This document shows, piece by piece, positions 45,101 to 54,138 of a stretch of 64,000 nt of DNA. Origin of the DNA: Xylanibacter ruminicola (lineage in GTDB: Bacteria > Bacteroidota > Bacteroidia > Bacteroidales > Bacteroidaceae). The DNA is taken from NCBI RefSeq assembly GCF_900107775.1, contig NZ_FNRF01000005.1, positions 1 to 64,000 on the forward strand, written 5' to 3'. The notes under the pieces were generated by a model. The model was not told the DNA's origin, searched no databases, and saw only the letters and a list, made by a program, of their open reading frames with translations. Both the position numbers and the translations under genes were made by a program. Each line of letters opens with the position of its first letter. The stretch's first letter is position 1.

Positions 45101-48100
45101 GCCGTTCTGCAACTGGGTGGCATCGGGCACCAGGTGGTTGGCATGCACAAACATCTGCATGTGCTTGTACTGGCGCAGGTCGAGGTTCATGTTACGATAA
45201 ACGGCCTTCGACTCGCCATGCTGCAAATCCTTCACCACCATATCGAGCGACTGCTCGTTGTTCTCAACCAACTGGGGCTGTGAGGGGTCGGTAACACGAC
45301 TGATGCCTGGGGGCAACACGTAGTTAACGGGTGTTTTATCGTTGTTCTCCTCGATGTTCACGGCACTCACCTCGATGGTTCCACTCTCAGCACCTGTACC
45401 TAAGCTCTGCTTATACACACGCCACTCGCCACGTACCAGGTCGAGCGAACCGAAACGCAATACGATAGGCTTCTGGAAGCCCGTCATAAACATACGCATA
45501 AAGCGCACACTGGTAAAATCGCTGATGCTACCCACCTTGCGTTCGTACTCGGTAAGCGGAATGCGGAACTGGTACCAGTTAACACTGGTGGTATCGCCGT
45601 TACGCAACTTCACACTGCTGGTACGCATATCGGTGATAAAGCAATCGGCAGGGGGGACGCCATTGCGATAGGCATCCAGTATCTCGGGACTGATGCGCAC
45701 CTTGTACTGGTAGTAGCGCTCGTACTCGTTCAGGGTGTAGTCCTGGTTGATATCCTCAACATCGGGACCGCTCTTATAGCTGGTATCGTAACTCTCGGTC
45801 TGGTCCTCGGTCTCGGGTGAGTTGTCCTGTGGGTTGTTGATCCGCTTGTAGCGTTCGAGGATGCTCTTGCGCTCGTTGTCGAAATCGGTGCCACGATAGT
45901 AGTGATAATCGTCGCCTGCAGGGTCCTGTCGCCAGGCTTGTAGGGTGCTGTCGTTGGTTACCACACCACTCACAGCATTCAACCAATCGTGGTAGGCACC
46001 ATACTGTTGCTCCTCTTCATCCGTTAATCCATTGTAACCCACATCCTGCTTTTTACGCGAGCCGGTGGTGGTAGCAAAAGCATAGGTCTGGGTGGCCTGC
46101 ACGGGTATCTTTCCCCACTGAGTGGTGGTAAAATTGTTACTGCCATCCACGGGCATGCCACTCTCGTAGAATTTCTTGCCATCGCGCAGGATATCCTCGG
46201 ATATCTCACCCAGGTTAAAATACAGGTCGCCAGCATAATCCGAAGCCCTACCCTGCTCACGGGTATAGATGAACGGATCGAGCAACCAGAACTCGATATA
46301 CTCGATGTTGGCCTGCTCAAAGTCGTTGGTATCAATCTTACGCATCATACCACCCCATTTGGTTTCGGGCTGTTGCAGGGTACCATCGGCGTTAAGACCC
46401 AACGAGAGGTTGTAAGGACCACGCTCCTGGGGGTAGTAAGCCAGGTTAAGAATTGGCAGGGTTGAGGTGGCGCCGTTATAGGTGCTCTGGTCGCGGTTGG
46501 GATACAGTTCCTTGACGTACACCTCGCGCACATAGTGGTTGGAGAGCTGATTAAGGTCGCTCTTGATATGGGCAGGAGTAAGCGTAGAACTGCGACGGGT
46601 AAAGATAGGATCGACATTATACCAAGCCAGCAGAGCACGGTTATAACCACTGGTAACACCCGTTTTATCGCTACTCTCGGGGAACATCGAGGGCACACTC
46701 GAGAGTGTCCACTCCTTGGGGTTGCTCATATCCAGATAGCTCTTGGTATTCTCGAAATCATCTACATACGAGGCGTTATCCTGCGTACCACGGGCTGTAC
46801 CGGCAATCAACTGGGCAAACTCGCCTGTAAACGAAATGTGCGAGGGTTCTTTTACATGCAGGAAAGGTATCTTGTTGAGCATGGTGGTGAGCCACTGACT
46901 CTCCTGTTTCCAGTTGATGCTCAAACCCCAGATGGTGTTGCTCAGAGGTTCCTCGCCCATGGTCACCTTCGAGGTAAGGGCCTGCTCGCTCAGGTGCATC
47001 AGCGTACCACCGATAGTGAGACTCTTGGAGAGTTCGTACTCCCAGTTTACGCCAAACATGGTTTTGCGCTGCATGCCGTATTCGGTATCCGACTCGAGCG
47101 ACACGTTCACGTTGGTGCCCGCATCGATGATACTCTGGTTCAGGATGGTTACCTCGCCTGCCGAGTAATCAACCGAATAATCGGAGCCCTCGGTAAGCAC
47201 CACGCCACCAGCCGTTACCACCACCGAGCCTTGGGGTACATTCATAGAACCCAACGAGATGACATTGGCCGATGTGCCTTTGTACTGGCCCACCAACAGG
47301 TATTTGTCTTTCTCGGCTATCAGTTTGGCCACCGTCTTGGTTGAGTCGTACAACTCACTGAACACGTATTTCTCGGCCTCGGATGCGGGCAAACCGTTCT
47401 TCTTCAACTGCTGGCGCAGGTAGTCACCAAAGGGTTCGGCAGATGGCAGGAACACACGACCATCGCTCACGGTGTAGCCCTCAACAAAATCGAAGTAGCC
47501 ATTAGAATGCAGTTTATTGTTATTATCCAGGCGATCGCAACCCAGCATCTTCAGGAGCGTAGTGTTTTTCACACGCTGATCGGGGATATAGGTGAGATAC
47601 ACACCTGCGGTATCGCTCTGGAACTTGATATCCAGACGGAACTTGGTTTTCTCGACCTTCGAAGCCAGATAATACACGTTTTTCATCATCAGTTTCCAGT
47701 TGGATTGCGAAGGATTATTCGAGGTATTCTTCAGCGACTTCACAAAGAGTGCCTTGGAGGTCTCGGTAATATCTGCGGCAAACTCGCCCACCTTATAGGT
47801 CACACCACCCAAAGTAAACTCGTAAGCCACGGCCAGCACCTGATCGGTCTGGAGTCCGCTCTTCAGTGAGATATAACCCAAGGCCTTGTTGACGGTGTAT
47901 TCGGATGAGGTGAGCAAACGGGCACTGGCCAGTTTCTCGTAGTCGCGCCCACTCTCAAAATCGGGCATACCAGCCAGCACACTATTGGTCTGGTCGATAT
48001 CACGTGCATCGGCATACTGGGTGGTCAGGGTGCTATACAGGGTGTTAGCATCATTATCGGGTACACGCTGCGAGCCCTCGCCCAAGTCGGTTACCGCCAC

Positions 48101-49063
48101 AATGTTACGGGTATTCGAGGTGGTGCCGGTCTTATTGGTCACCCAAATCTCCACACGGGTTATCTCGATACCGGTAGTGAGGTTTGGCAGGGAGCTCATG
48201 GCCTGATCGTAGCGGTTACGGAAATAGTGCGACAGGAAGAAGTGGCGGTTCTCCTCGTAATCGGCCACATCGAGTTCGAAAGCAGTGGTCTGTGTGCCAC
48301 CTTTCGATGAGACGCTCTTGGATGATGATTTCTTCTGCGAGAGCACGGTCTGGAGTTTCAGTCGTCCGAACTGCATATCGGTACGCACACCAAACAAACT
48401 GCTGGCACCTTTTACCAACGAGTTGTTACTGGGGAAGGTGATGTTACCTGCCTCGACCAGTTTGATAATCTCATCCTCTTTACCCTCGTACTTCAACTTC
48501 AGATTCTGGGCATCGAAATCAAACGTGGCATCGGTATTGTAGTTCAGGTTCATGTTCACCTTGTCGCCCACCTTACCGTTCAGGTTCAGGTTCACCTTCT
48601 CGTCGAAATCAAACGAGGTAGTTTTACGGTTACGGATGGGCAATGAGGGGTTATCAATCTTCTTGATGTTACCACCAATCTTCAATTCGGCCGTTCCCTG
48701 GGTTTTGATACGCACACCACCAGGACCGAAAATCTTCTCGGCTGGTCCCAAGTCGAAGTGCATATCCATCAGGTCGAACTTATCCTTACCTGCGTTCTGG
48801 GTATTCTCTTCGTTTTTCTTGTGAAAGAAATCGTGCAAGGCACGTTTCTCAACATACAGACGATACTCCTCGGGTGTCATCAGCGTGGGCACATTCAGGT
48901 ACGAATCGCCCATCTTCTGTCCGATGTAATAAACGTTCAGCGAATCGTTATACTCCACCGTTTCGCGGATATTGTCGGGTGTCTTCAGGTAGTTCTTCGT
49001 CTGCGCATGCGCCCCCGCGCACGCGAACAAAACCACCATCAGTAATCCTACAATCCGCTTCAT
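42194..49063 (-). CDS. sprA: SprA, outer-membrane translocon of the type IX secretion system
   Basis: A giant protein of about 2289 residues with signal peptide MKRIVGLLMVVLFACAGAHA. SprA forms the very large beta-barrel pore through which type IX substrates cross the outer membrane. Size, repeated barrel-strand patterns, and conserved segments such as GPGGVRIKTQGTAELKIGG, DFDEKVNLNLNGKVGDKVN and the C-terminal SLSMKFSLTR-type last strand support the call. Its position directly after ruvA is the conserved Bacteroidetes order. The listed frame can begin at a GTG at 49081, but the ATG at 49063 precedes the signal peptide. A Ser- and Asn-rich stretch near residue 2190 is encoded by hairpin-forming DNA (42471-42540). 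Confidence 0.93.
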   Translation of the reverse strand: MKRIVGLLMVVLFACAGAHAQTKNYLKTPDNIRETVEYNDSLNVYYIGQKMGDSYLNVPTLMTPEEYRLYVEKRALHDFFHKKNEENTQNAGKDKFDLMDMHFDLGPAEKIFGPGGVRIKTQGTAELKIGGNIKKIDNPSLPIRNRKTTSFDFDEKVNLNLNGKVGDKVNMNLNYNTDATFDFDAQNLKLKYEGKEDEIIKLVEAGNITFPSNNSLVKGASSLFGVRTDMQFGRLKLQTVLSQKKSSSKSVSSKGGTQTTAFELDVADYEENRHFFLSHYFRNRYDQAMSSLPNLTTGIEITRVEIWVTNKTGTTSNTRNIVAVTDLGEGSQRVPDNDANTLYSTLTTQYADARDIDQTNSVLAGMPDFESGRDYEKLASARLLTSSEYTVNKALGYISLKSGLQTDQVLAVAYEFTLGGVTYKVGEFAADITETSKALFVKSLKNTSNNPSQSNWKLMMKNVYYLASKVEKTKFRLDIKFQSDTAGVYLTYIPDQRVKNTTLLKMLGCDRLDNNNKLHSNGYFDFVEGYTVSDGRVFLPSAEPFGDYLRQQLKKNGLPASEAEKYVFSELYDSTKTVAKLIAEKDKYLLVGQYKGTSANVISLGSMNVPQGSVVVTAGGVVLTEGSDYSVDYSAGEVTILNQSIIDAGTNVNVSLESDTEYGMQRKTMFGVNWEYELSKSLTIGGTLMHLSEQALTSKVTMGEEPLSNTIWGLSINWKQESQWLTTMLNKIPFLHVKEPSHISFTGEFAQLIAGTARGTQDNASYVDDFENTKSYLDMSNPKEWTLSSVPSMFPESSDKTGVTSGYNRALLAWYNVDPIFTRRSSTLTPAHIKSDLNQLSNHYVREVYVKELYPNRDQSTYNGATSTLPILNLAYYPQERGPYNLSLGLNADGTLQQPETKWGGMMRKIDTNDFEQANIEYIEFWLLDPFIYTREQGRASDYAGDLYFNLGEISEDILRDGKKFYESGMPVDGSNNFTTTQWGKIPVQATQTYAFATTTGSRKKQDVGYNGLTDEEEQQYGAYHDWLNAVSGVVTNDSTLQAWRQDPAGDDYHYYRGTDFDNERKSILERYKRINNPQDNSPETEDQTESYDTSYKSGPDVEDINQDYTLNEYERYYQYKVRISPEILDAYRNGVPPADCFITDMRTSSVKLRNGDTTSVNWYQFRIPLTEYERKVGSISDFTSVRFMRMFMTGFQKPIVLRFGSLDLVRGEWRVYKQSLGTGAESGTIEVSAVNIEENNDKTPVNYVLPPGISRVTDPSQPQLVENNEQSLDMVVKDLQHGESKAVYRNMNLDLRQYKHMQMFVHANHLVPDATQLQNGQLAVFVRMGSDYKNNYYEYEIPLQLTPDRSDYSKYATADRRMVWPEENMLDINLDVFTKLKKARNQAKAQGIGSFNQVYSEPDPRKPNNTVRVQGNPTLGEVKVMMIGVRNISDQVKSGEVWVNELRLMDANNNGGWAASGTMNVQLSDFGTVNLSGRYISDGFGGLEESVMQRSTDTQKEYSFTAQLELGKFFPDKAKVSAPLYYSVSHEEVRPRYNPLDSDMRLSDALESAANQHERDSIESIAVTKTRNTNFALSNLRWGLKTKRHPMPYDPANFSFSYSHAHRNTSGKTTVYEREDQWRGALNYSYSPVYKTWEPFKKLKGKSKWLNFPKSIGLNYLPQSISFNTEMTRNYYELQERDLESLENQNLPLTFSEQFLWNRDFSLRWDFTKNLHFTFQSATRAEIEEPYTPINKDLYPDQYVAWKDSVKQSIRNWGTPLDYQQQVTASYQFPLNKLPIFDWVNADASYSGRYTWVRGTELEDGTSLGNTITSNRQVNMNVALNFVTLYNHIPALQKANKSNKGPLRVLMMLRSMNISYRTQYSMLLPGFMPNVGDMLGQNRTDGLLTPGLDFAFGLMGDGYIDKALGRNWLLQNDSVSTPANINTSKDLQIKAVLEPIRDLKIDLTASRTDTRAKSVQYMYDGMPTTLSGTFNITTISLRGALAGMGNANNGYRSAAFDHFRELIPEFQQRVGEEYSPQVLIPAFLSAYTSGAGKSLAIFPSLARLLPNWSVRYGGLSKLAWVKEHLKSLNLNHAYKSIYSVGSYVNTSYSTVSINEAFSPLLGVDATFQNDLTAKLEYRTTRVLNLSMTSIQLNESLSKDWVVGLAYKIRDFNLFGAKGNRTISKAQNPRNSRSSSKSGDASNAGNTRQASFSRKTGVNHDLNLRLDISLRKQAAITRDIATGVSSASSGNSAFKLSFMADYTLSRLLTLTAYYDTQTNTPLLSSNSYPTTTHDFGLSMKFSLTR
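42488..42520. repeat. Hairpin-forming segment inside sprA
   Basis: TCTGGTGTTGCCAG and CTGGCATCGCCAGA are complementary at 12 of 14 positions around a 5-base loop, flanked by CTAG sites at 42471, 42480 and 42534. It encodes a Ser-, Asn- and Gly-rich loop. Confidence 0.6.
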
Positions 49064-49077
49064 AACAATTATTTTTG

Positions 49078-49157
49078 GCACGGATTACGCGGATTACACA
49101 GATTTTCCTCGCGGAGAATAAAAATAATCCGTGTTAATCCGTGTAATCCGTGCCTAT
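49078..49157. repeat. Inverted pair of 9-base tandem repeats between ruvA and sprA
   Basis: The left arm GGCACGGATTACGCGGATTA and continuing bases, and the right arm ending TTAATCCGTGTAATCCGTGC, form a long imperfect inverted repeat built of 9-base units (GGATTACRC). It fills most of the 99-base gap between ruvA and sprA and could fold into a stem in the shared transcript. Confidence 0.75.
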
Positions 49158-49162
49158 ATTTA

Positions 49163-49765
49163 TCACTTGATTTGCTTAAGGGCGAGTTTAACAACCTCCT
49201 CAACGGGAGCGTTGGGGTTAGCCTGGAGAATCTGGAGCACCACCTTCTGGGTGGGAGCTGGGGCAAAACCAAGCATGGTGAGTGCCGCAATAGCCTCGTC
49301 CTTGACCTGATTATTGACCGGTGCCGCTATCTGTCCACCTGCAGGAATCTCGTCCGAGATACCCAACGTTACTATCTTATCCCTCAGATCGACGATGATA
49401 CGCTGGGCCGTCATCTTACCAATGCCCTTAATGCCCTGTATCAACTTGGCATTACCCGTTGAAATGGCATTACAAAGCTCGGCCACACTCATGCCCGAAA
49501 GCATCATACGCGCTGTGTTGGCCCCCACACCACTCACGGTTATCAACAACAGGAACATCTCGCGCTCCTTCTTGTTTACAAAGCCAAACAACACGTGCGC
49601 ATCCTCGCGAATAGCCTCGTAAACATAGAGCTTAACTTCTTTTTTCCCCTGGATGGCACTGAATGTATTCAGTGATATGTTCAGACCGTAGCCTACACCA
49701 CACGCCTCGACAGTTGCTAAAGCGGGAGTCAACTCGGTCAGTTCTCCCTTAATGTATTCAATCAT
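49163..49765 (-). CDS. ruvA: Holliday junction branch-migration protein RuvA
   Basis: A 200-residue DNA-binding subunit of the RuvAB complex. The N-terminal OB fold begins [20 protein letters not shown] and contains GYGLNISL. The two helix-hairpin-helix motifs are [16 protein letters not shown] and [20 protein letters not shown]. The C-terminal RuvB-contact domain ([20 protein letters not shown]) is complete. sprA follows on the same strand after a repeat-filled gap. Confidence 0.95.
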   Translation of the reverse strand: MIEYIKGELTELTPALATVEACGVGYGLNISLNTFSAIQGKKEVKLYVYEAIREDAHVLFGFVNKKEREMFLLLITVSGVGANTARMMLSGMSVAELCNAISTGNAKLIQGIKGIGKMTAQRIIVDLRDKIVTLGISDEIPAGGQIAAPVNNQVKDEAIAALTMLGFAPAPTQKVVLQILQANPNAPVEEVVKLALKQIK

Positions 49766-49916
49766 AAACTTACTATTTTGTATATATACATCTAAATAAA
49801 CGTAGAAACCTTACAATTTATTGTATTTTAAGGCAAGAAAGTTTCAATTCGTCACAAATTGAAAGTTTTTAGATAATTTTCACGTCAGATAGTTACGTAA
49901 TTCGAGATAAAAGCAT

Positions 49917-49924
49917 TACTTTTG
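49917..49924 (+). promoter_or_regulatory. -7 element for ddh-purN
   Basis: TACTTTTG lies 43 bases before the ddh ATG. No convincing -33 element is present, which suggests that activation may be needed. An inverted repeat TTTCAATT/AATTGAAA (49842-49864) lies about 53 bases upstream. Confidence 0.45.
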
Positions 49925-49967
49925 CAACCGCAAACATAGAAATAATCATCAAAAGAATAAATAAAAC

Positions 49968-50867
49968 ATGAAGAAAATCAGAGCAGCCGTAGTAGGTTAC
50001 GGCAATATCGGTAAGTATGCGCTTGAGGCTCTCGAGACCGCTCCCGACTTTGAAGTAGCTGGTATCGTGCGTCGTAATGGCGCTGAGAACAAGCCCGCCG
50101 AGCTGGCACAGTATGAGGTTGTGAAGGATATCCGCGACCTGAAGGATGTAGATGTAGCTATCCTCGCTACCCCTACACGTAGCTGTGAGGAGTATGCTAA
50201 CCAGATTCTGCCATTGGGCATTAACACTGTTGACTCTTTCGATATCCACACACAGATTCGTGGCTATCGTGAGCGTCTGATGAAGCTGAACAAAGAGACA
50301 AACACCGTTAGTGTGATTGCCGCAGGATGGGATCCAGGTTCAGATTCAATCGTACGTACCCTGATGCAGAGCTTGGCTCCAAAGGGTCTGAGCTACACCA
50401 ACTTCGGTCCTGGTATGTCGATGGGCCACAGTGTATGCGTACGTTCTAAGGAGGGTGTTAAGAATGCACTGAGCATGACTATCCCCTTGGGCGAGGGTAT
50501 CCACCGCCGTATGGTATATGTAGAACTGGAAGAGGGCGCTAAACTCGAAGAGGTAACAAAGGCTATCAAGGCCGATCCTTACTTCGCTTCTGACGAGACT
50601 CACGTGTTCCAGGTAGAGAGCGTTGACGACGTTCGCGATATGGGACATGGTGTAAACCTGGTACGCAAGGGTGTGAGCGGTAAGACTCAGAACCAGCGTC
50701 TGGAATTCAACATGAGCATTAACAACCCTGCACTCACTGGTCAGGTTCTGGTAAACGTTGCTCGTGCCTCTATGCGTCTGCAACCCGGATGCTACACAAT
50801 GGTAGAGATTCCAGTCATTGATATGCTGCCTGGTGACCGTGCCGACCTTATTGAGCATCTGGTATAA
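49968..50867 (+). CDS. ddh: meso-Diaminopimelate D-dehydrogenase
   Basis: A 299-residue NADPH enzyme that makes meso-diaminopimelate in one step from tetrahydrodipicolinate and ammonia, feeding lysine and peptidoglycan synthesis. The start MKKIRAAVVGYGNIGKYALE is the Rossmann motif, and VDSFDIHTQI, GWDPGSDSIVR and GPGMSMGHSVCVR are conserved in the family. Length is normal. Its presence indicates the dehydrogenase route in this organism. The stop codon is directly followed by the purN ATG. Confidence 0.93.
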   Translation: MKKIRAAVVGYGNIGKYALEALETAPDFEVAGIVRRNGAENKPAELAQYEVVKDIRDLKDVDVAILATPTRSCEEYANQILPLGINTVDSFDIHTQIRGYRERLMKLNKETNTVSVIAAGWDPGSDSIVRTLMQSLAPKGLSYTNFGPGMSMGHSVCVRSKEGVKNALSMTIPLGEGIHRRMVYVELEEGAKLEEVTKAIKADPYFASDETHVFQVESVDDVRDMGHGVNLVRKGVSGKTQNQRLEFNMSINNPALTGQVLVNVARASMRLQPGCYTMVEIPVIDMLPGDRADLIEHLV

Positions 50868-51434
50868 ATGAACATTGCGATTTTCGTATCAGGTGGCGGT
50901 ACCAACTGCGAAAACCTGATTAAATATTTTGCTGGCTCCGAGAACGTGAATTGCGCTCTCGTAGTCAGCAATAAGTTTGATGCCTACGCATTGGTTCGTG
51001 CCGAGCGTTTGAATGTGCCAACAGCTGTAACACCTAAAGCAGAACTGAACGACCCTAAAATAATGCTACCTCTGCTGAAGAAGTACGACATCGATTTTAT
51101 CGTATTGGCAGGCTTTCTGCCATTGGTTCCCAGTTTTCTGATAGATGCCTATCCACATCGTATCATCAACATCCACCCTGCCCTATTGCCCAAGTACGGC
51201 GGCAAAGGTATGTGGGGGCGCCACGTACACGAGGCGGTGAAAGAGGCTGGCGAGACCGAGACGGGTATGACAGTACACTGGGTAACCCCCGTGTGTGATT
51301 CTGGTGAGATTATCGCCCAATACAAGGTTGCCATCTCTCCCAATGACACTGTAGATGACATCGCCGAGAAAGAGCACCAACTGGAAATGAAATACTTCCC
51401 CAAGGTTGTTGAGGAAGTATTAAACAATCTGTAA
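50868..51434 (+). CDS. purN: Phosphoribosylglycinamide formyltransferase PurN
   Basis: A 188-residue enzyme that transfers a formyl group from 10-formyltetrahydrofolate to GAR in purine synthesis. Motifs are MNIAIFVSGGGTNCENLI for phosphate binding, the folate-site DFIVLAGFLPLVP, the catalytic RIINIHPALLPKYGGKGMWG with the Asn-His pair, and TGMTVHWVTPVCDSGEII with the catalytic Asp. It starts immediately after ddh and is likely translated in coupling with it. The folate link to the glycine cleavage operon next door is a reasonable functional neighbourhood. Confidence 0.95.
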   Translation: MNIAIFVSGGGTNCENLIKYFAGSENVNCALVVSNKFDAYALVRAERLNVPTAVTPKAELNDPKIMLPLLKKYDIDFIVLAGFLPLVPSFLIDAYPHRIINIHPALLPKYGGKGMWGRHVHEAVKEAGETETGMTVHWVTPVCDSGEIIAQYKVAISPNDTVDDIAEKEHQLEMKYFPKVVEEVLNNL

Positions 51435-51440
51435 AGTTAT

Positions 51441-51470
51441 AAAGTCCGTTGTTACTCTACAGCGGACTTT
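51441..51470. terminator. Hairpin between purN and lpdA, bidirectional
   Basis: AAAGTCCGTTG and CAGCGGACTTT form an 11-base stem (one wobble) with an 8-base loop between convergent genes. It overlaps the lpdA stop codon. Confidence 0.65.
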
Positions 51471-52708
51471 AATATTTCTGACAGTGTAGGATGGATATGT
51501 ACCATATCGGCGAGTTCGGCGATAGTGGTATGTTTGCACATCAGCACGCTCACCTCCTGTACAATATCAGCCGAATGGGCGCCATAGGCATGACAACCTA
51601 AGATGGCACCATCCTCAGGTGACACGAACAACTTCAACATACCCTCTGTTTCGCCCATCGCCAAAGCCTTACCATTGGCACGCCAGAACGACTTTCTGCA
51701 CTCATAAGCAAGACCTTCGGCTTTGAGCTGGTCTTCGGTTGGACCCACACAAGCGGCTTCGGGCTGTGTAAAGATGGCCGCAGGCATGATATCAAAACGG
51801 ATATTGTCGGGTTTGCCGATAATCTGATTCACCACATGGATGGCCTGCATCTCAGCGGCATGAGCCAGCATCTGCTTGCCATTTACATCGCCAATAGCGA
51901 AGATGCCATTAACGGTAGTCTTGAAGTGATCATCTACGGTAACGCCCTTGCGCTCATCGAACTCAATACCAGCATTGGCAAAGTCAGCCTGCACACGAGG
52001 TTTTCTACCTGTAGCCATCAGGACAACATCGGCATCGATATCGGCGATATCTTCTACGGCAGTCTTCATCTTAAAGGTAATACCGCCTTTCTCAAGATAC
52101 TTGCGCAGGCGCTTGGCGATATCGCTATCAAGGGCTGGCAAGCACTCCTTCAGATACTCAATCACCGTTACCTCGGTACCAAAGCGATTGAACACCGAGG
52201 CGAACTCCATACCTATCACACCGGCACCAATAATAGCCAGGCGCTTGGGCTGGGTTTCGAGATTCAACAAGCCAGTAGAATCTACCACACGAGGGTCTTC
52301 CTTTCCTTTAATAGGGAGCCATTTGGTTTCGGAGCCAGTAGCAATAATGATGGGAGCCTCCCCCAGCCCCATTCCCGAGCAAGACTCGCCTACCCGTAGC
52401 CTTTCCAAAAGGAGGGGAGTTGTGGCAAAACTCGCATTTTCTCTTACCAATGTGATATTGGGATGTGAGAGGATGGTTTCTACACCTTGGCGCAGTTGGG
52501 GCACGACGGAAGCCATGCGTTCGCGGGCCTCGGCAAAGGTAGCACTATGCACATAGGTCTTAGTGGGGATACAACCCACATTCAAGCAGGTACCACCTAC
52601 CTCAGAACCTTCGAAGATGACCACCTTCAGGCCCTGCTTAGCGGCATATTCAGCGGCGCGGTAACCACCTGGGCCCGCGCCGATGATAATCAAATCAACT
52701 TTTTCCAT
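51452..52708 (-). CDS. lpdA: Dihydrolipoyl dehydrogenase (glycine cleavage L-protein)
   Basis: A 418-residue flavoprotein that reoxidises the lipoyl group of GcvH with NAD. It shows the FAD motif VDLIIIGAGPGGYRAAEYAA, redox cysteines 41 and 46 in CLNVGC, the NAD motif LAIIGAGVIGMEFASVF, ATGRKPRV, and the C-terminal HPTLSE with the catalytic His-Glu. It is somewhat short for the family. The ATG at 52708 is preferred to 52729, which lies in a heptad repeat. Odd: residues near 100-125 (LLLERLRVGESCSGMGLGEA) are encoded by DNA resembling an intergenic GC-rich repeat. Confidence 0.9.
   Translation of the reverse strand: MEKVDLIIIGAGPGGYRAAEYAAKQGLKVVIFEGSEVGGTCLNVGCIPTKTYVHSATFAEARERMASVVPQLRQGVETILSHPNITLVRENASFATTPLLLERLRVGESCSGMGLGEAPIIIATGSETKWLPIKGKEDPRVVDSTGLLNLETQPKRLAIIGAGVIGMEFASVFNRFGTEVTVIEYLKECLPALDSDIAKRLRKYLEKGGITFKMKTAVEDIADIDADVVLMATGRKPRVQADFANAGIEFDERKGVTVDDHFKTTVNGIFAIGDVNGKQMLAHAAEMQAIHVVNQIIGKPDNIRFDIMPAAIFTQPEAACVGPTEDQLKAEGLAYECRKSFWRANGKALAMGETEGMLKLFVSPEDGAILGCHAYGAHSADIVQEVSVLMCKHTTIAELADMVHIHPTLSEILKSAVE
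52355..52425. repeat. Probable repeat element inside lpdA
   Basis: The stretch from GCCTCCCCCAGCCCC to CCAAAAGGAGGGGAG has complementary-type purine and pyrimidine blocks at both ends and a small palindrome CGAGCAAGACTCG in the middle. It is unlike the flanking coding sequence, keeps the frame open, and replaces a normally conserved strand-loop region. Confidence 0.45.
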
Positions 52709-52737
52709 TGAACATTGACCATTGATCATTGAACATT
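52706..52737. repeat. Heptad repeat across the gcvPB-lpdA junction
   Basis: CATTGAA, CATTGAC, CATTGAT, CATTGAA and CATT follow without gaps. The block contains the lpdA ATG (as the complement of the first CAT) and the gcvPB stop codon. Confidence 0.7.
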
Positions 52738-54138
52738 CTCAGCCAGGAGTTGACGGTAGGTCGTAACAGGATGCTTGGCGGCGAGGACATCGTCGACACG
52801 ACCAATAGGCGTATTGTGTGGAGCACCCTTCACCAGTTCGGGATCGGTCTTAGCCTCCTCGGCAATCTGTCGCATCACGGCAATAAAGCTATCCAGCGTT
52901 TCCTTCGACTCGTTCTCCGTAGGCTCGATCATCAAGCTCTCGTGGAACAACAAGGGGAAGTAGATGGTTGGCGCATGATAGCCGTAATCGAGCAATCGCT
53001 TAGCCACATCCATCGTGGTAACACCCGTCGATTTATCCTTCAGTCCGTCGAACACAAACTCATGACAACAGATGGTGTCGATAGGCAGTTCGTACACATC
53101 CTTGAGCGACTCCTTGATATAATTGGCGTTCAAAGTGGCTAACGGACCAACCTCCTTGACATGTTCACGACCCAACGAGAGGATGTAAGCATAGGCACGC
53201 ATCATCACACCATAGTTACCCTGATAGGGCGATACAAAGGGGAAGCAATCCTGCAATCCCTCGCGAACACCTACAGGACCAGCACCAGGACCACCACCGC
53301 CATGAGGCGTTGAGAAGGTCTTATGCAGGTTAATATGCATCACATCAAAGCCCATATCGCCAGGACGACAAGCGCCCAGCATCGGGTTCAGGTTTGCACC
53401 ATCGTAATACATCAATCCGCCACAGGCATGAATCAACTGGGCAATCTCTGGAATACGGGTTTCAAACAATCCGAGGGTATTAGGATTGGTCATCATCATA
53501 GCAGCAATCTCAGTTCCCTGCTCAGCTACCAAGCGTTGCAGATCCTCGAAATCAACCTGACCATTAGCCAACGATTTCACCTCAACAATCTCCAAGCCAC
53601 ACACTGCGGCCGAGGCAGGATTGGTACCATGGGCGCTATCGGGCACAATCACCTTTTTGCGCGCCATATCACCACGACTGCGATGATAGTTGTCGATAGT
53701 CATCAGTCCCGTTAACTCACCATGGGCACCTGCATAGGGCTTAAAGGTGAAGTGAGCCAGACCTGTGAGTGCGCAGAGAGATTTCTCAAGCAACGTTACT
53801 AATGCCTGCGCACCACGTACCGTTTCGCCAGGTTGCTCAGGGTGCAGATTCTGGAACTGGGGCAGAGCGGCCATCTCCTCGTTGATTTTTGGATTGTACT
53901 TCATGGTACATGAACCCAGAGGATAGAAGCCCGTATCAACACCAAAGTTATTATTGGAGAGGTTGGTATAATGGCGCACCACGGTGAGCTCGTCGCACTC
54001 AGGCAACTGAGCCTCTTCGGCACGTTTCATCTCTGCAGGTATCTCGTAACTGCCAAAATGATTCTTAGGCAGACTATAGCCTTTGCGGCCCTCCTTTGAG
54101 AGCTCAAAGATCAGATTTCCATATAATCGATTGTTCAT
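52726..54138 (-). CDS. gcvPB: Glycine dehydrogenase (decarboxylating) subunit 2
   Basis: A 470-residue subunit of the split P-protein. It holds the PLP-binding lysine in [21 protein letters not shown] (about 267). Other family features are [20 protein letters not shown] and the C-terminal [16 protein letters not shown]. With GcvPA it decarboxylates glycine and loads the aminomethyl group on lipoyl-GcvH. Its start overlaps the gcvPA stop by four bases. Confidence 0.95.
   Translation of the reverse strand: MNNRLYGNLIFELSKEGRKGYSLPKNHFGSYEIPAEMKRAEEAQLPECDELTVVRHYTNLSNNNFGVDTGFYPLGSCTMKYNPKINEEMAALPQFQNLHPEQPGETVRGAQALVTLLEKSLCALTGLAHFTFKPYAGAHGELTGLMTIDNYHRSRGDMARKKVIVPDSAHGTNPASAAVCGLEIVEVKSLANGQVDFEDLQRLVAEQGTEIAAMMMTNPNTLGLFETRIPEIAQLIHACGGLMYYDGANLNPMLGACRPGDMGFDVMHINLHKTFSTPHGGGGPGAGPVGVREGLQDCFPFVSPYQGNYGVMMRAYAYILSLGREHVKEVGPLATLNANYIKESLKDVYELPIDTICCHEFVFDGLKDKSTGVTTMDVAKRLLDYGYHAPTIYFPLLFHESLMIEPTENESKETLDSFIAVMRQIAEEAKTDPELVKGAPHNTPIGRVDDVLAAKHPVTTYRQLLAENVQ

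Noticed and set aside
49779..49790. TGTATATATACA palindrome upstream of ruvA as a fourth export-island operator
   Set aside because: It has TGT and ACA ends but is 12 rather than 17 bases long, single rather than double, and lacks the fixed distance to a -33 element.
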